Source of the DNA: Actinomycetales bacterium
GTDB taxonomy: Bacteria > Actinomycetota > Actinomycetes > Actinomycetales > Dermatophilaceae
NCBI GenBank assembly: GCA_016710385.1
Contig: JADJVX010000017.1
Location: forward strand, 682,001 to 746,000
Reading direction: 5' to 3'
Length of the DNA stretch: 64,000 nt
The notes beneath the pieces are model-generated. The model did no database searches and was not told the origin of the DNA. It saw nothing but the letters and a program-made list of their open reading frames with translations. Shown piece by piece: positions 1 through 8,463 of the stretch (positions are counted from its first letter, which is position 1; each line of letters opens with the position of its first letter). A program made the position numbers and the translations under genes.

Positions 1-39
1 CGACCCATGCTCGCGAGCGTATCGCGCGGCGAGGTGCAC

Positions 40-45
40 TACGGT
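40..45 (+). promoter_or_regulatory. Putative -10 element for a leaderless GH3 mRNA
   Basis: TACGGT lies 7 bases before the ATG at 53, matching the TANNNT spacing of actinobacterial leaderless promoters. No clear -35 was identified. The only purine-rich stretch upstream (GAGGTG, 31-36) is about 16 bases from the ATG, too far for a normal ribosome binding site. Confidence 0.4.
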
Positions 46-52
46 CGCCGGT

Positions 53-1342
53 ATGCCGTCCCACCCACCCGCACGCCGCGCCCGCCTGCTGCTGCCCGGC
101 CTCGCCCTGGTCGCCCTGGCCGGCGCAGCGGGGTGCTCCGAGGGTGCGACGGCGGTCCCACCCGGGCCCCCACCGGTCCGGTCCAGCACCGGGGCGCTCG
201 CTTCGACGACGGCATCGGCAGCGACACCCTCGGCCGGTGTCACCACATCCATCACGGCAGCCGCGGCGCCGACGGCCGGCCGGACCGCGCCGGGCAGCGC
301 AGCGGCCGGCTGCGCCGCCAGCACCGTGACGCAGATGTCGCCGGCCCAACGGGTCGGACAACTGCTCATGGTCGGGGTGGCGCCGGGTGCGTCGAGCGCC
401 CAGGTCCAGTCCGCCGTGCGCACCCATCACGTGGGGTCGGTGATCTTCCTTGGCGGCTGGACCGGCGCCGCGACCGTGAAGTCGACGGCCGAGTGGCTTC
501 AGGCGAGCACCCCCGGGCCGGACCTGCTCGTGGCCGCCGATCAGGAGGGCGGCGCGGTCCAACAGCTCAAGGGCACTGGCTTCACGACGCTGCCGAACGC
601 TCTGCGCCAAGGGACCCTCGACAGCATGACGCTGCGCAAGCAGGCCGAGGGCCTGGGTCGTGAGCTGGCAGCCGCCGGGGTCAACGTCGACCTCGCGCCG
701 GTGGCCGACACCGTTGCCGCCGACTTCGCGGCCCACAACGGCCCGATCGGGAAGTACTCCCGGCAGTACGGCAGCGACCCGGTGGCCGTCGCCGACGACG
801 TCGCGACCGTCGTCGACGGCCTGCAGTCCACCGGCATCGTGGCGACCGCGAAGCACTTCCCGGGGCTGGGCCGGGTGAGCGGCAACACCGACTCGACCGC
901 CGCGGGGATCACCGATGAGGTCACCACCGCAACGGACCCCTACCTCGTGCCCTTCCAGCGGGCCATCGCCCACGACGTGGGGATGGTCATGGTGTCCTCG
1001 GCCCGGTATCCCAACCTGGATGCCACCCAACAGGCCATGTTCTCCGAGCCGATTATCACCGGTCTGCTGCGCACCACGTTGGGCTTCAACGGCGTGGTGA
1101 TCACCGACGACGTGGGCGCCGCCCAAGCCGTGGCAGCCGTCCCGGTCGGTGAGCGGGCCACTCGGTTCGTTGCCGCCGGGGGTGACATCGTGCTCACCGC
1201 GGTCCCCGCTCAGATCCCGGTCATGGCGACTGCGGTGTCGGCCCGGGCACAGGCCGACCCGGCCTTCGCGGCGAAGGTCACCGCGGCGGCGACTCGCGTG
1301 CTCACCCTCAAGGCGGCATACGGGCTGCTGCGCTGCGGTTGA
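53..1342 (+). CDS. Secreted GH3-family beta-N-acetylhexosaminidase-like lipoprotein
   Basis: A 429-residue glycoside hydrolase family 3 N-terminal-type protein. Residues 1-28 form a lipoprotein signal peptide (arginines, hydrophobic stretch, lipobox LAGAAGC), so the enzyme is probably anchored outside the membrane. The QMSPAQRVGQLLMVG opening, the KHFPGLGR motif and the TDD segment near residue 350 (putative Asp nucleophile) fit NagZ-like enzymes acting on GlcNAc-containing wall fragments. Substrate is inferred from family only. The ATG lies inside a copy of the GTATGCCGT repeat, and TACGGT sits 7 bases upstream with no good Shine-Dalgarno, suggesting a leaderless transcript. It converges on tsaD. 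Confidence 0.85.
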   Translation: MPSHPPARRARLLLPGLALVALAGAAGCSEGATAVPPGPPPVRSSTGALASTTASAATPSAGVTTSITAAAAPTAGRTAPGSAAAGCAASTVTQMSPAQRVGQLLMVGVAPGASSAQVQSAVRTHHVGSVIFLGGWTGAATVKSTAEWLQASTPGPDLLVAADQEGGAVQQLKGTGFTTLPNALRQGTLDSMTLRKQAEGLGRELAAAGVNVDLAPVADTVAADFAAHNGPIGKYSRQYGSDPVAVADDVATVVDGLQSTGIVATAKHFPGLGRVSGNTDSTAAGITDEVTTATDPYLVPFQRAIAHDVGMVMVSSARYPNLDATQQAMFSEPIITGLLRTTLGFNGVVITDDVGAAQAVAAVPVGERATRFVAAGGDIVLTAVPAQIPVMATAVSARAQADPAFAAKVTAAATRVLTLKAAYGLLRCG

Positions 1343-1365
1343 CCCGGCACCTGAGCCGGCGGGAT

Positions 1366-2415
1366 TCAGGCCTGGACGAGCGTCACGGGCATCGAGGAGT
1401 CGGCCGGGTGGTCGAGGCCGGAGGGCGTGCGGCCGCGCGAGACCGCAAGCGACCCCAGGGCCGCGACCATGGCTCCGTTGTCCGTGCACAACCCCGGCCG
1501 CGGCACCCGCAACTGAATGCCGGCCGACTCGCAGCGCGCCGCCGCGAGGGCCCTCAGCCGGGAGTTGGCCGCCACCCCGCCGCCGATGAGCAACGTCTCG
1601 ACACCGTGCTCGCGGCAGGCCGCGATCGCCTTGCGGGTGAGCACGTCGACGACCGCCTCCTGGAAGGACGCCGCGACATCGGCCACCGGCACGTCCTCCC
1701 CGGCCGCCTGGCGCAGTTGCACCCAGCGCGAGACTGCCGTCTTCAACCCGGAGAACGAGAAATCGAAGCGGTGCCGGGCTAGATCCCGGCCCGTGGTGAA
1801 ACCCCGGGGGAAGTCGATGGCCAGTCGGTTGCCGTCCCGGGCCGCCCGGTCGATGTGCGGTCCGCCGGGGAAGGGCAGGCCGAGCACGCGCGCGACCTTG
1901 TCGAAGGCTTCCCCCGCCGCGTCGTCGACGGTGGCGCCCAGCGGCCGCACATCGGCGGTGACATCGGGCACGAGCAGGAGGCTGGAGTGGCCACCGGAGA
2001 CGAGCAGCGCCATCGTCGGCTCGGGCAGGGGGCCGTGCTCGACGACGTCGACGGCGACGTGCGCCGCCAGGTGGTTGATGCCGTAGATCGGCGTGTCCAG
2101 GGCCAGCGCGAGCGCCTTGGCGGCGGCAACCCCGACGAGCAGGGCACCGGCCAGCCCGGGGCCGGCGGTCACGGCCACGGCGTCAAGGTCACCCAACCGC
2201 ACGCCGGCCTGGGCACAGGCGCGCTCGATGGTCGGGACCATGGCCTCCAGATGCGCGCGGCTGGCGACCTCGGGCACAACGCCACCGAAGCGCGCGTGCT
2301 CGTCGACACTGCTGGCCACGGCATCGACGAGCAGGGTGTGGCCGCGCACGATCCCCACCCCGGTCTCGTCGCACGAGGTCTCGATCCCGAGGACCAATGG
2401 CTCGTCGGGTCTCAT
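1366..2415 (-). CDS. tsaD: tRNA N6-adenosine threonylcarbamoyltransferase TsaD
   Basis: A 349-residue TsaD (Kae1/Gcp family). It transfers the threonylcarbamoyl group to A37 of ANN-decoding tRNAs, with TsaB and TsaE. The N terminus VLGIETSCDETGVG and the metal-binding NHLAAHVAVD segment are diagnostic, and length is normal. It is the last gene of a tight minus-strand run alr, alpha/beta hydrolase, tsaE, tsaB, rimI, tsaD; its start overlaps the rimI stop by 4 bases (2412-2415). This order matches Mycobacterium. In many actinobacteria groESL follows; here a GH3 gene converges instead. Confidence 0.97.
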   Translation of the reverse strand: MRPDEPLVLGIETSCDETGVGIVRGHTLLVDAVASSVDEHARFGGVVPEVASRAHLEAMVPTIERACAQAGVRLGDLDAVAVTAGPGLAGALLVGVAAAKALALALDTPIYGINHLAAHVAVDVVEHGPLPEPTMALLVSGGHSSLLLVPDVTADVRPLGATVDDAAGEAFDKVARVLGLPFPGGPHIDRAARDGNRLAIDFPRGFTTGRDLARHRFDFSFSGLKTAVSRWVQLRQAAGEDVPVADVAASFQEAVVDVLTRKAIAACREHGVETLLIGGGVAANSRLRALAAARCESAGIQLRVPRPGLCTDNGAMVAALGSLAVSRGRTPSGLDHPADSSMPVTLVQA

Positions 2416-2936
2416 GGCAGCATCCTGCGCATGACGATGGCGTCGATGTCGCCGGGCTGGTAATAGCGGCGCCGCACCGCGATCTGCTCGAACCCGTGCC
2501 GCGCATAGAGCGTCTGCGCAGACACGTTGTCGGCCCGCACCTCCAACAGCAACGCCTCGGCTCCGCGCGCGCCCGCCCGCCGCACCAGCTCACCCAGGAG
2601 GGCATCACCCACACCACGGCCCCGGTATGCCGTGCGAACGGCGATCGTCATGACGTCGGCGGTGCTCCCGCCATGGTCGAGACCGGCATACCCGATGATC
2701 CGATCGTCACCGCCGTCGACGGCGATGACATAGTCGCGGCGCGGGCGCTGGGCGAGTTCGGCCCACCAGGTCGCCTCGGTCCAGGCGTCTGCCTCGAACA
2801 ACTCGGCCTCCAGCGAGGCCAGCGTGGCCAGGTCGGGCCACGCGATCTCACGCAGGGTGACCGACGCTGCGCCGACCGGGAAGGTCGGCGTGGCCGGCGA
2901 CGTGCTGCCGGTCAGGGATGTCGTGGCGGCGCTCAT
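2412..2936 (-). CDS. rimI: Ribosomal-protein-alanine N-acetyltransferase-like GNAT protein RimI
   Basis: A 174-residue GNAT acetyltransferase. The acetyl-CoA loop is visible as RTAYRGRGVGDALL, followed by the typical VRADNVSAQTLYARHGF C-terminal signature of RimI. Members acetylate protein N termini; in this operon it usually accompanies t6A genes. The open frame runs further upstream, but the start MSAATTSL at 2936 is chosen because it overlaps the tsaB stop in an ATGA arrangement (2933-2936) and gives family length. Residues 1-25 are a Ser/Thr/Pro-rich extension. Confidence 0.9.
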   Translation of the reverse strand: MSAATTSLTGSTSPATPTFPVGAASVTLREIAWPDLATLASLEAELFEADAWTEATWWAELAQRPRRDYVIAVDGGDDRIIGYAGLDHGGSTADVMTIAVRTAYRGRGVGDALLGELVRRAGARGAEALLLEVRADNVSAQTLYARHGFEQIAVRRRYYQPGDIDAIVMRRMLP

Positions 2937-3670
2937 CCGAGGGCCGACTTCGCGCTGAGGTGGGGCACCGCATCGGGCCGGCGCAGATAGAGCGGCTCGT
3001 GGCGCGCGGTCAGGGTGCCGCTGGTGAGGCGCGAGACGGCGAGTGCGGCCAGCGCGGCCGCCGAGACGTCGAGCAGCCCGTCGGCAGCGGCGGCGTCCTG
3101 CGAGGCACAGAGCGGATGGGTCATCGTCTGCGGATAGAGCCACGGTCCCCGGCCGACCGCGGTGAGGGCGGCGACCTCCGCTGGCAGGTCGGCGGGGCGG
3201 ACCACCGCGGGCTCGGTGCGAGCGTGCACAGTGCGGGCGTCGCCGACGCCCCCCGGGGCAGCGCCCGGGCCAAGGACGACGGCATACCGTGCCCAGTAGA
3301 CCTCCTTGCGGCGCGCATCGGTGGCGACCACGAGCTCGGCTCCGACCGCGAGCCGGTCGCGGGCGGCATACGCGAGCGCATCCAAGGAGCACACCCCGTG
3401 CAGCGCCGCCCCCGTGACATGGGCGATGGTGCGGGCCGTGACGATACCGACCCGCAGCCCGGTGAACGGGCCCGGCCCGAGCCCGACGACGACGTCGGTG
3501 AGGTCACGGGGGCTGGCACCGGCGCGGGTCAGCACCTCCCGGATCCCCGGGGCCAGACGTTCGCCATGCGCGCGGGAATCGACGGTGCTCGCCTCCGCGA
3601 GCACCTGGATGCCGTCGTGCAGGGCCGCGGTGATGGCACTGGTGGAGGTGTCGATAGCGAGGAGCAACAT
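2933..3670 (-). CDS. tsaB: tRNA threonylcarbamoyladenosine biosynthesis protein TsaB
   Basis: A 245-residue ASKHA-fold TsaB, the partner of TsaD in t6A synthesis. The start MLLLAIDTSTSAITAAL at 3670 is preferred over an ATG 30 bases upstream because it gives the conserved N terminus and abuts the tsaE stop. The GLGPGPFTGLRVG loop is characteristic. Two copies of the ACGGCATAC repeat fall in or next to this gene (3279-3287, coding Tyr-Ala-Val, and 3694-3702 in tsaE). Confidence 0.95.
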   Translation of the reverse strand: MLLLAIDTSTSAITAALHDGIQVLAEASTVDSRAHGERLAPGIREVLTRAGASPRDLTDVVVGLGPGPFTGLRVGIVTARTIAHVTGAALHGVCSLDALAYAARDRLAVGAELVVATDARRKEVYWARYAVVLGPGAAPGGVGDARTVHARTEPAVVRPADLPAEVAALTAVGRGPWLYPQTMTHPLCASQDAAAADGLLDVSAAALAALAVSRLTSGTLTARHEPLYLRRPDAVPHLSAKSALG

Positions 3671-4164
3671 CAGTGCGGCACCTCTGTCGTCGCACGGCAT
3701 ACCGCGGCCAATGCCTGCACGGCCTCAGGTGTCTCCCAGCGCGAGCCGACCCCGACGACCCGGGCCAGCCGGGACGCCTGGCCGGTGAGGGTGATCTCGA
3801 GCCGCTCGGCGCTGAGGAGTTCGGCCAGGCCCGCGCCCCATTCGACGACGACGACACCTGCGTCGAGGTCGGCGTCGAGATCAAGGTCGTCGAGCTCGAG
3901 GGCCCCGGCGAGCCGGTAGGCGTCCACATGGACCAGGTCCGGGCCGCCCACCAGAGACGGGTGCACCCGGGCGATGACGAAAGTCGGCGAGGTGACCGGG
4001 CCACGGACTCCCAGGCCCTCCCCCACGCCCTGGGTGAACGTCGTCTTACCGGCCCCGAGATCGCCGGTCAGAACGATGAGGTCACCGGCGCGCAGCAACG
4101 CCGCGAGCCGCACCCCGAAAGCCTGGGTGTCGCGCGCGGTCGGCAGGGCGATCTCAGCTGACAT
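3670..4164 (-). CDS. tsaE: tRNA threonylcarbamoyladenosine biosynthesis ATPase TsaE
   Basis: A 164-residue P-loop ATPase. The Walker A motif GDLGAGKTT lies near residue 35, followed by VTSPTFVIARVH and HVDAYRL, all diagnostic of TsaE, which drives TsaB-TsaD turnover in t6A synthesis. The start at 4164 (MSAEIALP) overlaps the upstream alpha/beta hydrolase by 11 bases; the stop overlaps the tsaB ATG by one base. The longer open frame upstream is out-of-frame hydrolase sequence. Confidence 0.95.
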   Translation of the reverse strand: MSAEIALPTARDTQAFGVRLAALLRAGDLIVLTGDLGAGKTTFTQGVGEGLGVRGPVTSPTFVIARVHPSLVGGPDLVHVDAYRLAGALELDDLDLDADLDAGVVVVEWGAGLAELLSAERLEITLTGQASRLARVVGVGSRWETPEAVQALAAVCRATTEVPH

Positions 4165-5350
4165 GCTCCCGCTTGCGCCGTTCGGTGAGTCCCTCGCGCA
4201 CCCGGCGCCGCTTGGTGACCGGAGTGACCACAAGGGTGACCCGCGGCTTCTCGGCCGGGTCGAGGTGCTCGGCACGCGCCTTGGCCGCTCGCTCGAGCAG
4301 CGCCAGGAGTTGCTCGTTGAGCAGATCGGGGTGCTCGAGCATGATGACGTGGCCAGCGTCGCGGATGAGCACGTGCTCGGACCCGGCGATGGCCCGGACG
4401 ATGATCTCGCTGTGCTCGGGCGGGGTGAGCACATCCTGGGTGCCGTTGAAGACGAGCGTCTCGCAGTGCGCGAAGTAGGGCAGGGCCGCGGTCTTGTCGT
4501 AGGCGTCGAAGGTCGGGACGAAGTCGCTCATGACCCCGAGGTCGGTGCCGAGGATCATCTTGGCGGTGAGCCGCACCACGCTGCGGGGCACCGGGGAGGC
4601 GAACGAATAGCGCTCGATGAGGAACTCTTCGAGATCGCGGTTGGCCTTGAGCAGGTTGGTCAACAACTCGGGGCGGCGCTGCAGCTGGCCGAAGACGCCC
4701 GGTCCGAGCCGCTCGAGCAGTTGCTTGCCCGAGGCCGCGACGAACGACGAGCTGGCCAGCGGGATCGACCCGGGCGAGGTGGCGATGCACGCGAAGGCGA
4801 CGGTGCGTTCCTTGATGATCTCGGGGTATTCCGCAGCCATGGCCATGATCGTCATGCCACCCATCGAGTGGCCGCCGAGCGCGAGGTCACCGGTGGGGGC
4901 GACCGCCTCGAGCACGGCATGCAGATCCTTGCCGAGCTGGTCGATGTGATACCCCGGTGTGGCGCCCTTGCCGGAGCGCCCGTGGCCGCGCTGGTCCCAC
5001 ACGACGACGCGATAGCCGGCCCGCTTGAGGGCGCGGCGTTGCAGCACCCAGCACTCCGAGGTGAGGCAATAGCCGTGCGAGAGAACGACAGTCGGCTTGG
5101 GGCGACCATCCTCGGTGCGCGTGTTTCCGGTCGGCTCGTCGATCCCGACGAAGAGGGTCACCCCGTCGTCGGCAACGACAGCAAGCTCCTGGTCGTGCGG
5201 CTCGACGAGGCTGGCGTATTCCGGCAGCTGGGCGTCCTCACGACGCCGGATGCGGTCGGCGATCAGCCCGGCCGCCCCAAGCGCACCCGCAGCACCAGCA
5301 GCACCCAGACTCACACCCATCCCGAGCAGGCTCGGACGGCCTCGACTCAC
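4154..5350 (-). CDS. Alpha/beta-fold hydrolase
   Basis: A 398-residue alpha/beta hydrolase. Residues 8-35 are hydrophobic (signal anchor or transmembrane), placing the catalytic domain probably at or outside the membrane. An HG oxyanion motif (LSHGYCL), the WDQRGHGRSG strand and the nucleophile elbow GHSMGG are visible; the late GTQDVLTPPEHSE and DAGHVIMLEHP segments supply the expected Asp and His. The C-terminal tail is basic (KRRRVREGLTERRKREHVS). Homologues sit at this position, between alr and tsaE, in many actinobacteria; the substrate is unknown. Confidence 0.85.
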   Translation of the reverse strand: MSRGRPSLLGMGVSLGAAGAAGALGAAGLIADRIRRREDAQLPEYASLVEPHDQELAVVADDGVTLFVGIDEPTGNTRTEDGRPKPTVVLSHGYCLTSECWVLQRRALKRAGYRVVVWDQRGHGRSGKGATPGYHIDQLGKDLHAVLEAVAPTGDLALGGHSMGGMTIMAMAAEYPEIIKERTVAFACIATSPGSIPLASSSFVAASGKQLLERLGPGVFGQLQRRPELLTNLLKANRDLEEFLIERYSFASPVPRSVVRLTAKMILGTDLGVMSDFVPTFDAYDKTAALPYFAHCETLVFNGTQDVLTPPEHSEIIVRAIAGSEHVLIRDAGHVIMLEHPDLLNEQLLALLERAAKARAEHLDPAEKPRVTLVVTPVTKRRRVREGLTERRKREHVS

Positions 5351-6567
5351 GGCGATTCCTCCGATCCCCCGAGATACACCCGCTCGACGCGCGGTCCCAA
5401 CCGGGTCACGATCTCATACGAGATGGTGTCGGCAGCAACTGCCCACTCCTGTGCGGTGGGTTCGCCTCCCTCACCAGGCCCGAAGAGCACCACCTCGTCG
5501 CCTGCCTGGGCCGGCGAATCGGCCCCGAGGTCGACGAGGATCTGGTCCATGCAGACCCGACCGGCCACCCGATAGCGACGGCCCGCGACCGCGAGCGGCC
5601 CGCGTGCGGAGGCATGCCGAGGTATGCCGTCGGCATAGCCCACCGGGATGAGGCCGACCCGGGTGTCGGCGGCCGTGACGTGCTGATGGGCGTAGCTCAC
5701 ACCCTGGCCGGCAGGCAGCCCCTTGACGAGCGCGAACCGCGCCGTGAGAGTCATCGCCGGCCGGAGCCCGTATGCCGTGGCGTCGCCGAGCTCGGGCACC
5801 GGTGACAGGCCGTAGATCGCCAGACCGGGCCGGACCAGGTCATAGTGCGCGCTCGGATTGGTCAGCGTGGCAGCTGAATTGGCCAGATGGCGGACCTCCA
5901 GCTCACATCCGGCTGCCTCGGCCTCCCGGACCGCGGCCTCGAAGACCTCCTGCTGATGGCGCACCGTCGGGTGGTCGGGCTGGTCGGCATACGCGAAGTG
6001 TGACCAGACCCCCACGATCTTGACGTTGCCGTCGCGTTCACAGTCCCTGGCGCTGGCCAGCAGGGCGGTGAAGTCGGCACCGAAGGCCCCATTTCGGCCC
6101 AGGCCGGTGTCTACCTTGAGGTGGATGCGGGCGGCGGTGCCGAGCGCCCGGGCAGCGGCCGCGATCTCGCGCAGCTGCCACGGTGCCGCAGCCGACAGGT
6201 CGATCTCGCGTCGGATGGCTCCGGCGAAGTCGGCGCCGGAGACGTTGAGCCAGGTCAAGATGCGCGCTTGTATTCCGTTGTCGCGCAACGTAATTGCCTC
6301 ATCGAGCAACGCCGTGCCGAGCCAGGTCGCCCCACCGGCCACCGCCGCGCGAGCCACCGGCAGCAAGCCATGGCCGTAGGCGTCGGCTTTCACGACCGCG
6401 AGAAGTTGGGCCCCGGGGGCGTGCCGTCGCAACACCCGCACGTTGGCCGTCACGGCGGCAAGATCGATGTATGCCGTCGCGGGACTTCCCGAGCTGCCGG
6501 GACTTCCCGAGCTTCCCGGGCGTGCCGAGGGGGCGGCCGGAGGCGGCAGAGGCTGGCTGGCGGTCAT
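5347..6567 (-). CDS. alr: Alanine racemase
   Basis: PLP-dependent racemase making D-alanine for peptidoglycan. The PLP lysine is in AVVKADAYGHG and the C-terminal catalytic Tyr region in VSYAHQHV and GRVCMDQILVDLG. The MTASQPLP start (6567) gives 406 residues; an in-frame ATG at 6585 is also possible and neither has a strong ribosome binding site. The first 30 residues are a low-complexity Pro/Gly/Ser tail encoded by a short near-repeat of a GGACTTCCCGAGCT unit (about 6481-6520). The gene overlaps the downstream hydrolase by 4 bases. Confidence 0.95.
   Translation of the reverse strand: MTASQPLPPPAAPSARPGSSGSPGSSGSPATAYIDLAAVTANVRVLRRHAPGAQLLAVVKADAYGHGLLPVARAAVAGGATWLGTALLDEAITLRDNGIQARILTWLNVSGADFAGAIRREIDLSAAAPWQLREIAAAARALGTAARIHLKVDTGLGRNGAFGADFTALLASARDCERDGNVKIVGVWSHFAYADQPDHPTVRHQQEVFEAAVREAEAAGCELEVRHLANSAATLTNPSAHYDLVRPGLAIYGLSPVPELGDATAYGLRPAMTLTARFALVKGLPAGQGVSYAHQHVTAADTRVGLIPVGYADGIPRHASARGPLAVAGRRYRVAGRVCMDQILVDLGADSPAQAGDEVVLFGPGEGGEPTAQEWAVAADTISYEIVTRLGPRVERVYLGGSEESP
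5621..5636. repeat. Inverted pair of the TATGCCG repeat inside alr
   Basis: TATGCCG and CGGCATA face each other around a single T, giving a 15-base palindrome within coding sequence. It is one of several head-to-head copies of the genome word GTATGCCGT. Confidence 0.6.
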
Positions 6568-6598
6568 CGCCCACCAGTCTGACATCGGAACCGGTGCC

Positions 6599-8077
6599 TC
6601 AACGACGCAGCAGGTCCGCGATCGTGGCCGGAAGCTGCTGCGCCACTCCCAGAGCGCGCAGCGGACCACCACTCGAGGCGCGGGTGGCGGCCAATCCGTG
6701 GACCAGGACACTGAGCGAGGCTGCCTCGAGGGCCGGCAGCCCAGCAGCGAGCAGGGTGCCGATCACTCCTGCGAGCACGTCCCCCGCACCCGCAGTCGCC
6801 AGCCACGCGGGTGCGTCGGCCTGGCTGCGGACCGGCACCGTCCACGCCGTCGGTGCCACGACAAGGGTCGTCGCACCCTTGAGCACGACCACCGCGCCCA
6901 CCCGGTCGGCGGCCTCGCGGGCGGCCGGGAGCGGGGCTGCCTCGACCTCGGGACGACCGATCTCGCGCCCGGTAACCCGGGTCAGCAGCTCCGCCAGCTC
7001 ACCCGCATGCGGGGTGAGCACGGTCGGCGCCGCGCGCGGCCCGACGAGCGCGAGAGCGCCGGCATCGACGACGGCCGGCTCATCGCCTGCGAGCGCTCGG
7101 GTGATGAGCTCGCACGTCTGCGCGGCCGCGGGGTCCGCGGGGTCGACGCCCGAGCCGAGCACCCAGGCCTGCACTCGGCCGGGCACGGTGACGACCTCGG
7201 GTGCGCTGGCGAGCACGAGCGATCGCACGTCGTCGGGACCGTAGTAACGGACCATCCCCGGCCCGGTGCCGAGCGCGCCGAGCACGGACAGCACCGCCGC
7301 CCCCGGGTATGCGCTCGACCCGGCCACGACGCCGAGCACCCCGCGGGTGTACTTGTGATCGCCCGGCCCGGGCACCGGCCAACGGCTGCGGACGTCCTCG
7401 GGAGTGAGCCGCTCGACGACCGGCAGGCAGCCGCCGAAATCCAGTCCGATGTCGACGACCGTCAGCCGACCGCAGGCCCGCTCAGTTCCCGGCAACAGAT
7501 GGACCGGCTTGCGCTCGCCGAACGTCACGGTCTCGTCGGCCATCACGGCGTCGGCGTCGGTGACTCCGACCAGGCCCGCCGGGTCGGCACCGCTGGGCAG
7601 GTCGACGGCGACGACGAGGGTGTCTGGCCGGATCTGCGACACCCAACGCCGCGCCTCCTCTCGCAGACCCGGACGGCCACCGATGCCGGTGATGCCCTCG
7701 ACGACGACATCGGCCTGCGCGATGGCCGCCGCCCACCCCACTGCCGGGTCGCCGGGTATGGAACCGTCCAGGAGCACGACCCCGGACTGCTCCGCGTCCG
7801 CGCGCGCTCCGGAGTGGACCGGGCCCGCCCCGGTGAGCACCGCGGCAGCAGCGAAGCCGCCGCGCGCGAGGCGCGCCACGGCATACAGGGCGTCAGCGCC
7901 GTTGTTGCCGCCACCCACGAGGGCGACGACGCGGGTGCCGTCTCGTTCGCGCAGCCGAGACCGGACCACCTTCGCCAGGCCGCGTGCGGCCCGGGACATG
8001 AGTTCGCCCTCGGGCAGCTGGGCCATCGCAGCGTCCTCGACGGCGCGGACATCGGCCACGGCATACGCGCGGATCAT
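6599..8077 (-). CDS. nnr: Bifunctional NAD(P)H-hydrate epimerase / ADP-dependent dehydratase
   Basis: A 492-residue fusion that repairs damaged (hydrated) NADH and NADPH. The N-terminal half is the YjeF epimerase (ALVGGGNNGADALYAVARL near residue 55), the C-terminal half the ribokinase-like dehydratase (TPHAGELAELL and the AGAGDVLAGVIG catalytic loop). Start overlaps the acpS stop by 4 bases. Two GTATGCCGT copies encode Tyr-Ala-Val near the N terminus (7878-7886 and 8058-8066). Confidence 0.95.
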   Translation of the reverse strand: MIRAYAVADVRAVEDAAMAQLPEGELMSRAARGLAKVVRSRLRERDGTRVVALVGGGNNGADALYAVARLARGGFAAAAVLTGAGPVHSGARADAEQSGVVLLDGSIPGDPAVGWAAAIAQADVVVEGITGIGGRPGLREEARRWVSQIRPDTLVVAVDLPSGADPAGLVGVTDADAVMADETVTFGERKPVHLLPGTERACGRLTVVDIGLDFGGCLPVVERLTPEDVRSRWPVPGPGDHKYTRGVLGVVAGSSAYPGAAVLSVLGALGTGPGMVRYYGPDDVRSLVLASAPEVVTVPGRVQAWVLGSGVDPADPAAAQTCELITRALAGDEPAVVDAGALALVGPRAAPTVLTPHAGELAELLTRVTGREIGRPEVEAAPLPAAREAADRVGAVVVLKGATTLVVAPTAWTVPVRSQADAPAWLATAGAGDVLAGVIGTLLAAGLPALEAASLSVLVHGLAATRASSGGPLRALGVAQQLPATIADLLRR

Positions 8078-8430
8078 GGCGCGCCCTCGGCGACCACGAC
8101 CGCCGAGGCGATCCCCGCGTCGTGCGAGAGCGAGACGTGCAGGTGGGCTACACCCAGGCGGGTGATCTCGTCCTGAACCGTGCCCTCCACCTGCAGGTGG
8201 GGTCGGCCGTCGGCAGCGCGGAAGACCGTCACATCGGTCCAGGACAGCCCGATCGGCGCCCCGAGCGCCTTGGCCAGCGCCTCCTTGGCCGCGAACCGAG
8301 CCGCGAGCGAGCGCAGCGGCAGGTGTTGCTCAGCCGGGCTGAACAGCCGCTTCCGCAACGCGGGGGTCCGGTCCAAGGTTGCGCCGAACCGCTCGATGTC
8401 GACGACGTCGATCCCGACCCCGACGATCAT
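8074..8430 (-). CDS. acpS: Holo-[acyl-carrier-protein] synthase AcpS
   Basis: A 118-residue AcpS that attaches 4'-phosphopantetheine to acyl carrier proteins. The GVGIDVVDIERF N terminus and the RFAAKEALAKALG motif carry the Mg-binding Asp and Glu. The ATG at 8430 is preferred to a GTG three bases upstream because it leaves 7 bases to GGAGG. It overlaps nnr by 4 bases and follows glmS by about 30 bases. Confidence 0.95.
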   Translation of the reverse strand: MIVGVGIDVVDIERFGATLDRTPALRKRLFSPAEQHLPLRSLAARFAAKEALAKALGAPIGLSWTDVTVFRAADGRPHLQVEGTVQDEITRLGVAHLHVSLSHDAGIASAVVVAEGAP

Positions 8431-8463
8431 CACGACACCTCCGGTCGCACCTGGACGCCGCGA

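Noticed and set aside
51..60. Neisseria-type DNA uptake sequence
   Set aside because: The local repeat shares ATGCCGT with the Neisseria uptake sequence but lacks the CTGAA extension, and the host is unrelated; only a functional analogy can be considered.
4173..4478. Extended open frames upstream of tsaE, rimI, eno, mazG and others
   Set aside because: They are upstream extensions or other-frame readings; conserved N termini, overlaps with neighbouring stops and ribosome binding sites place the starts further in.
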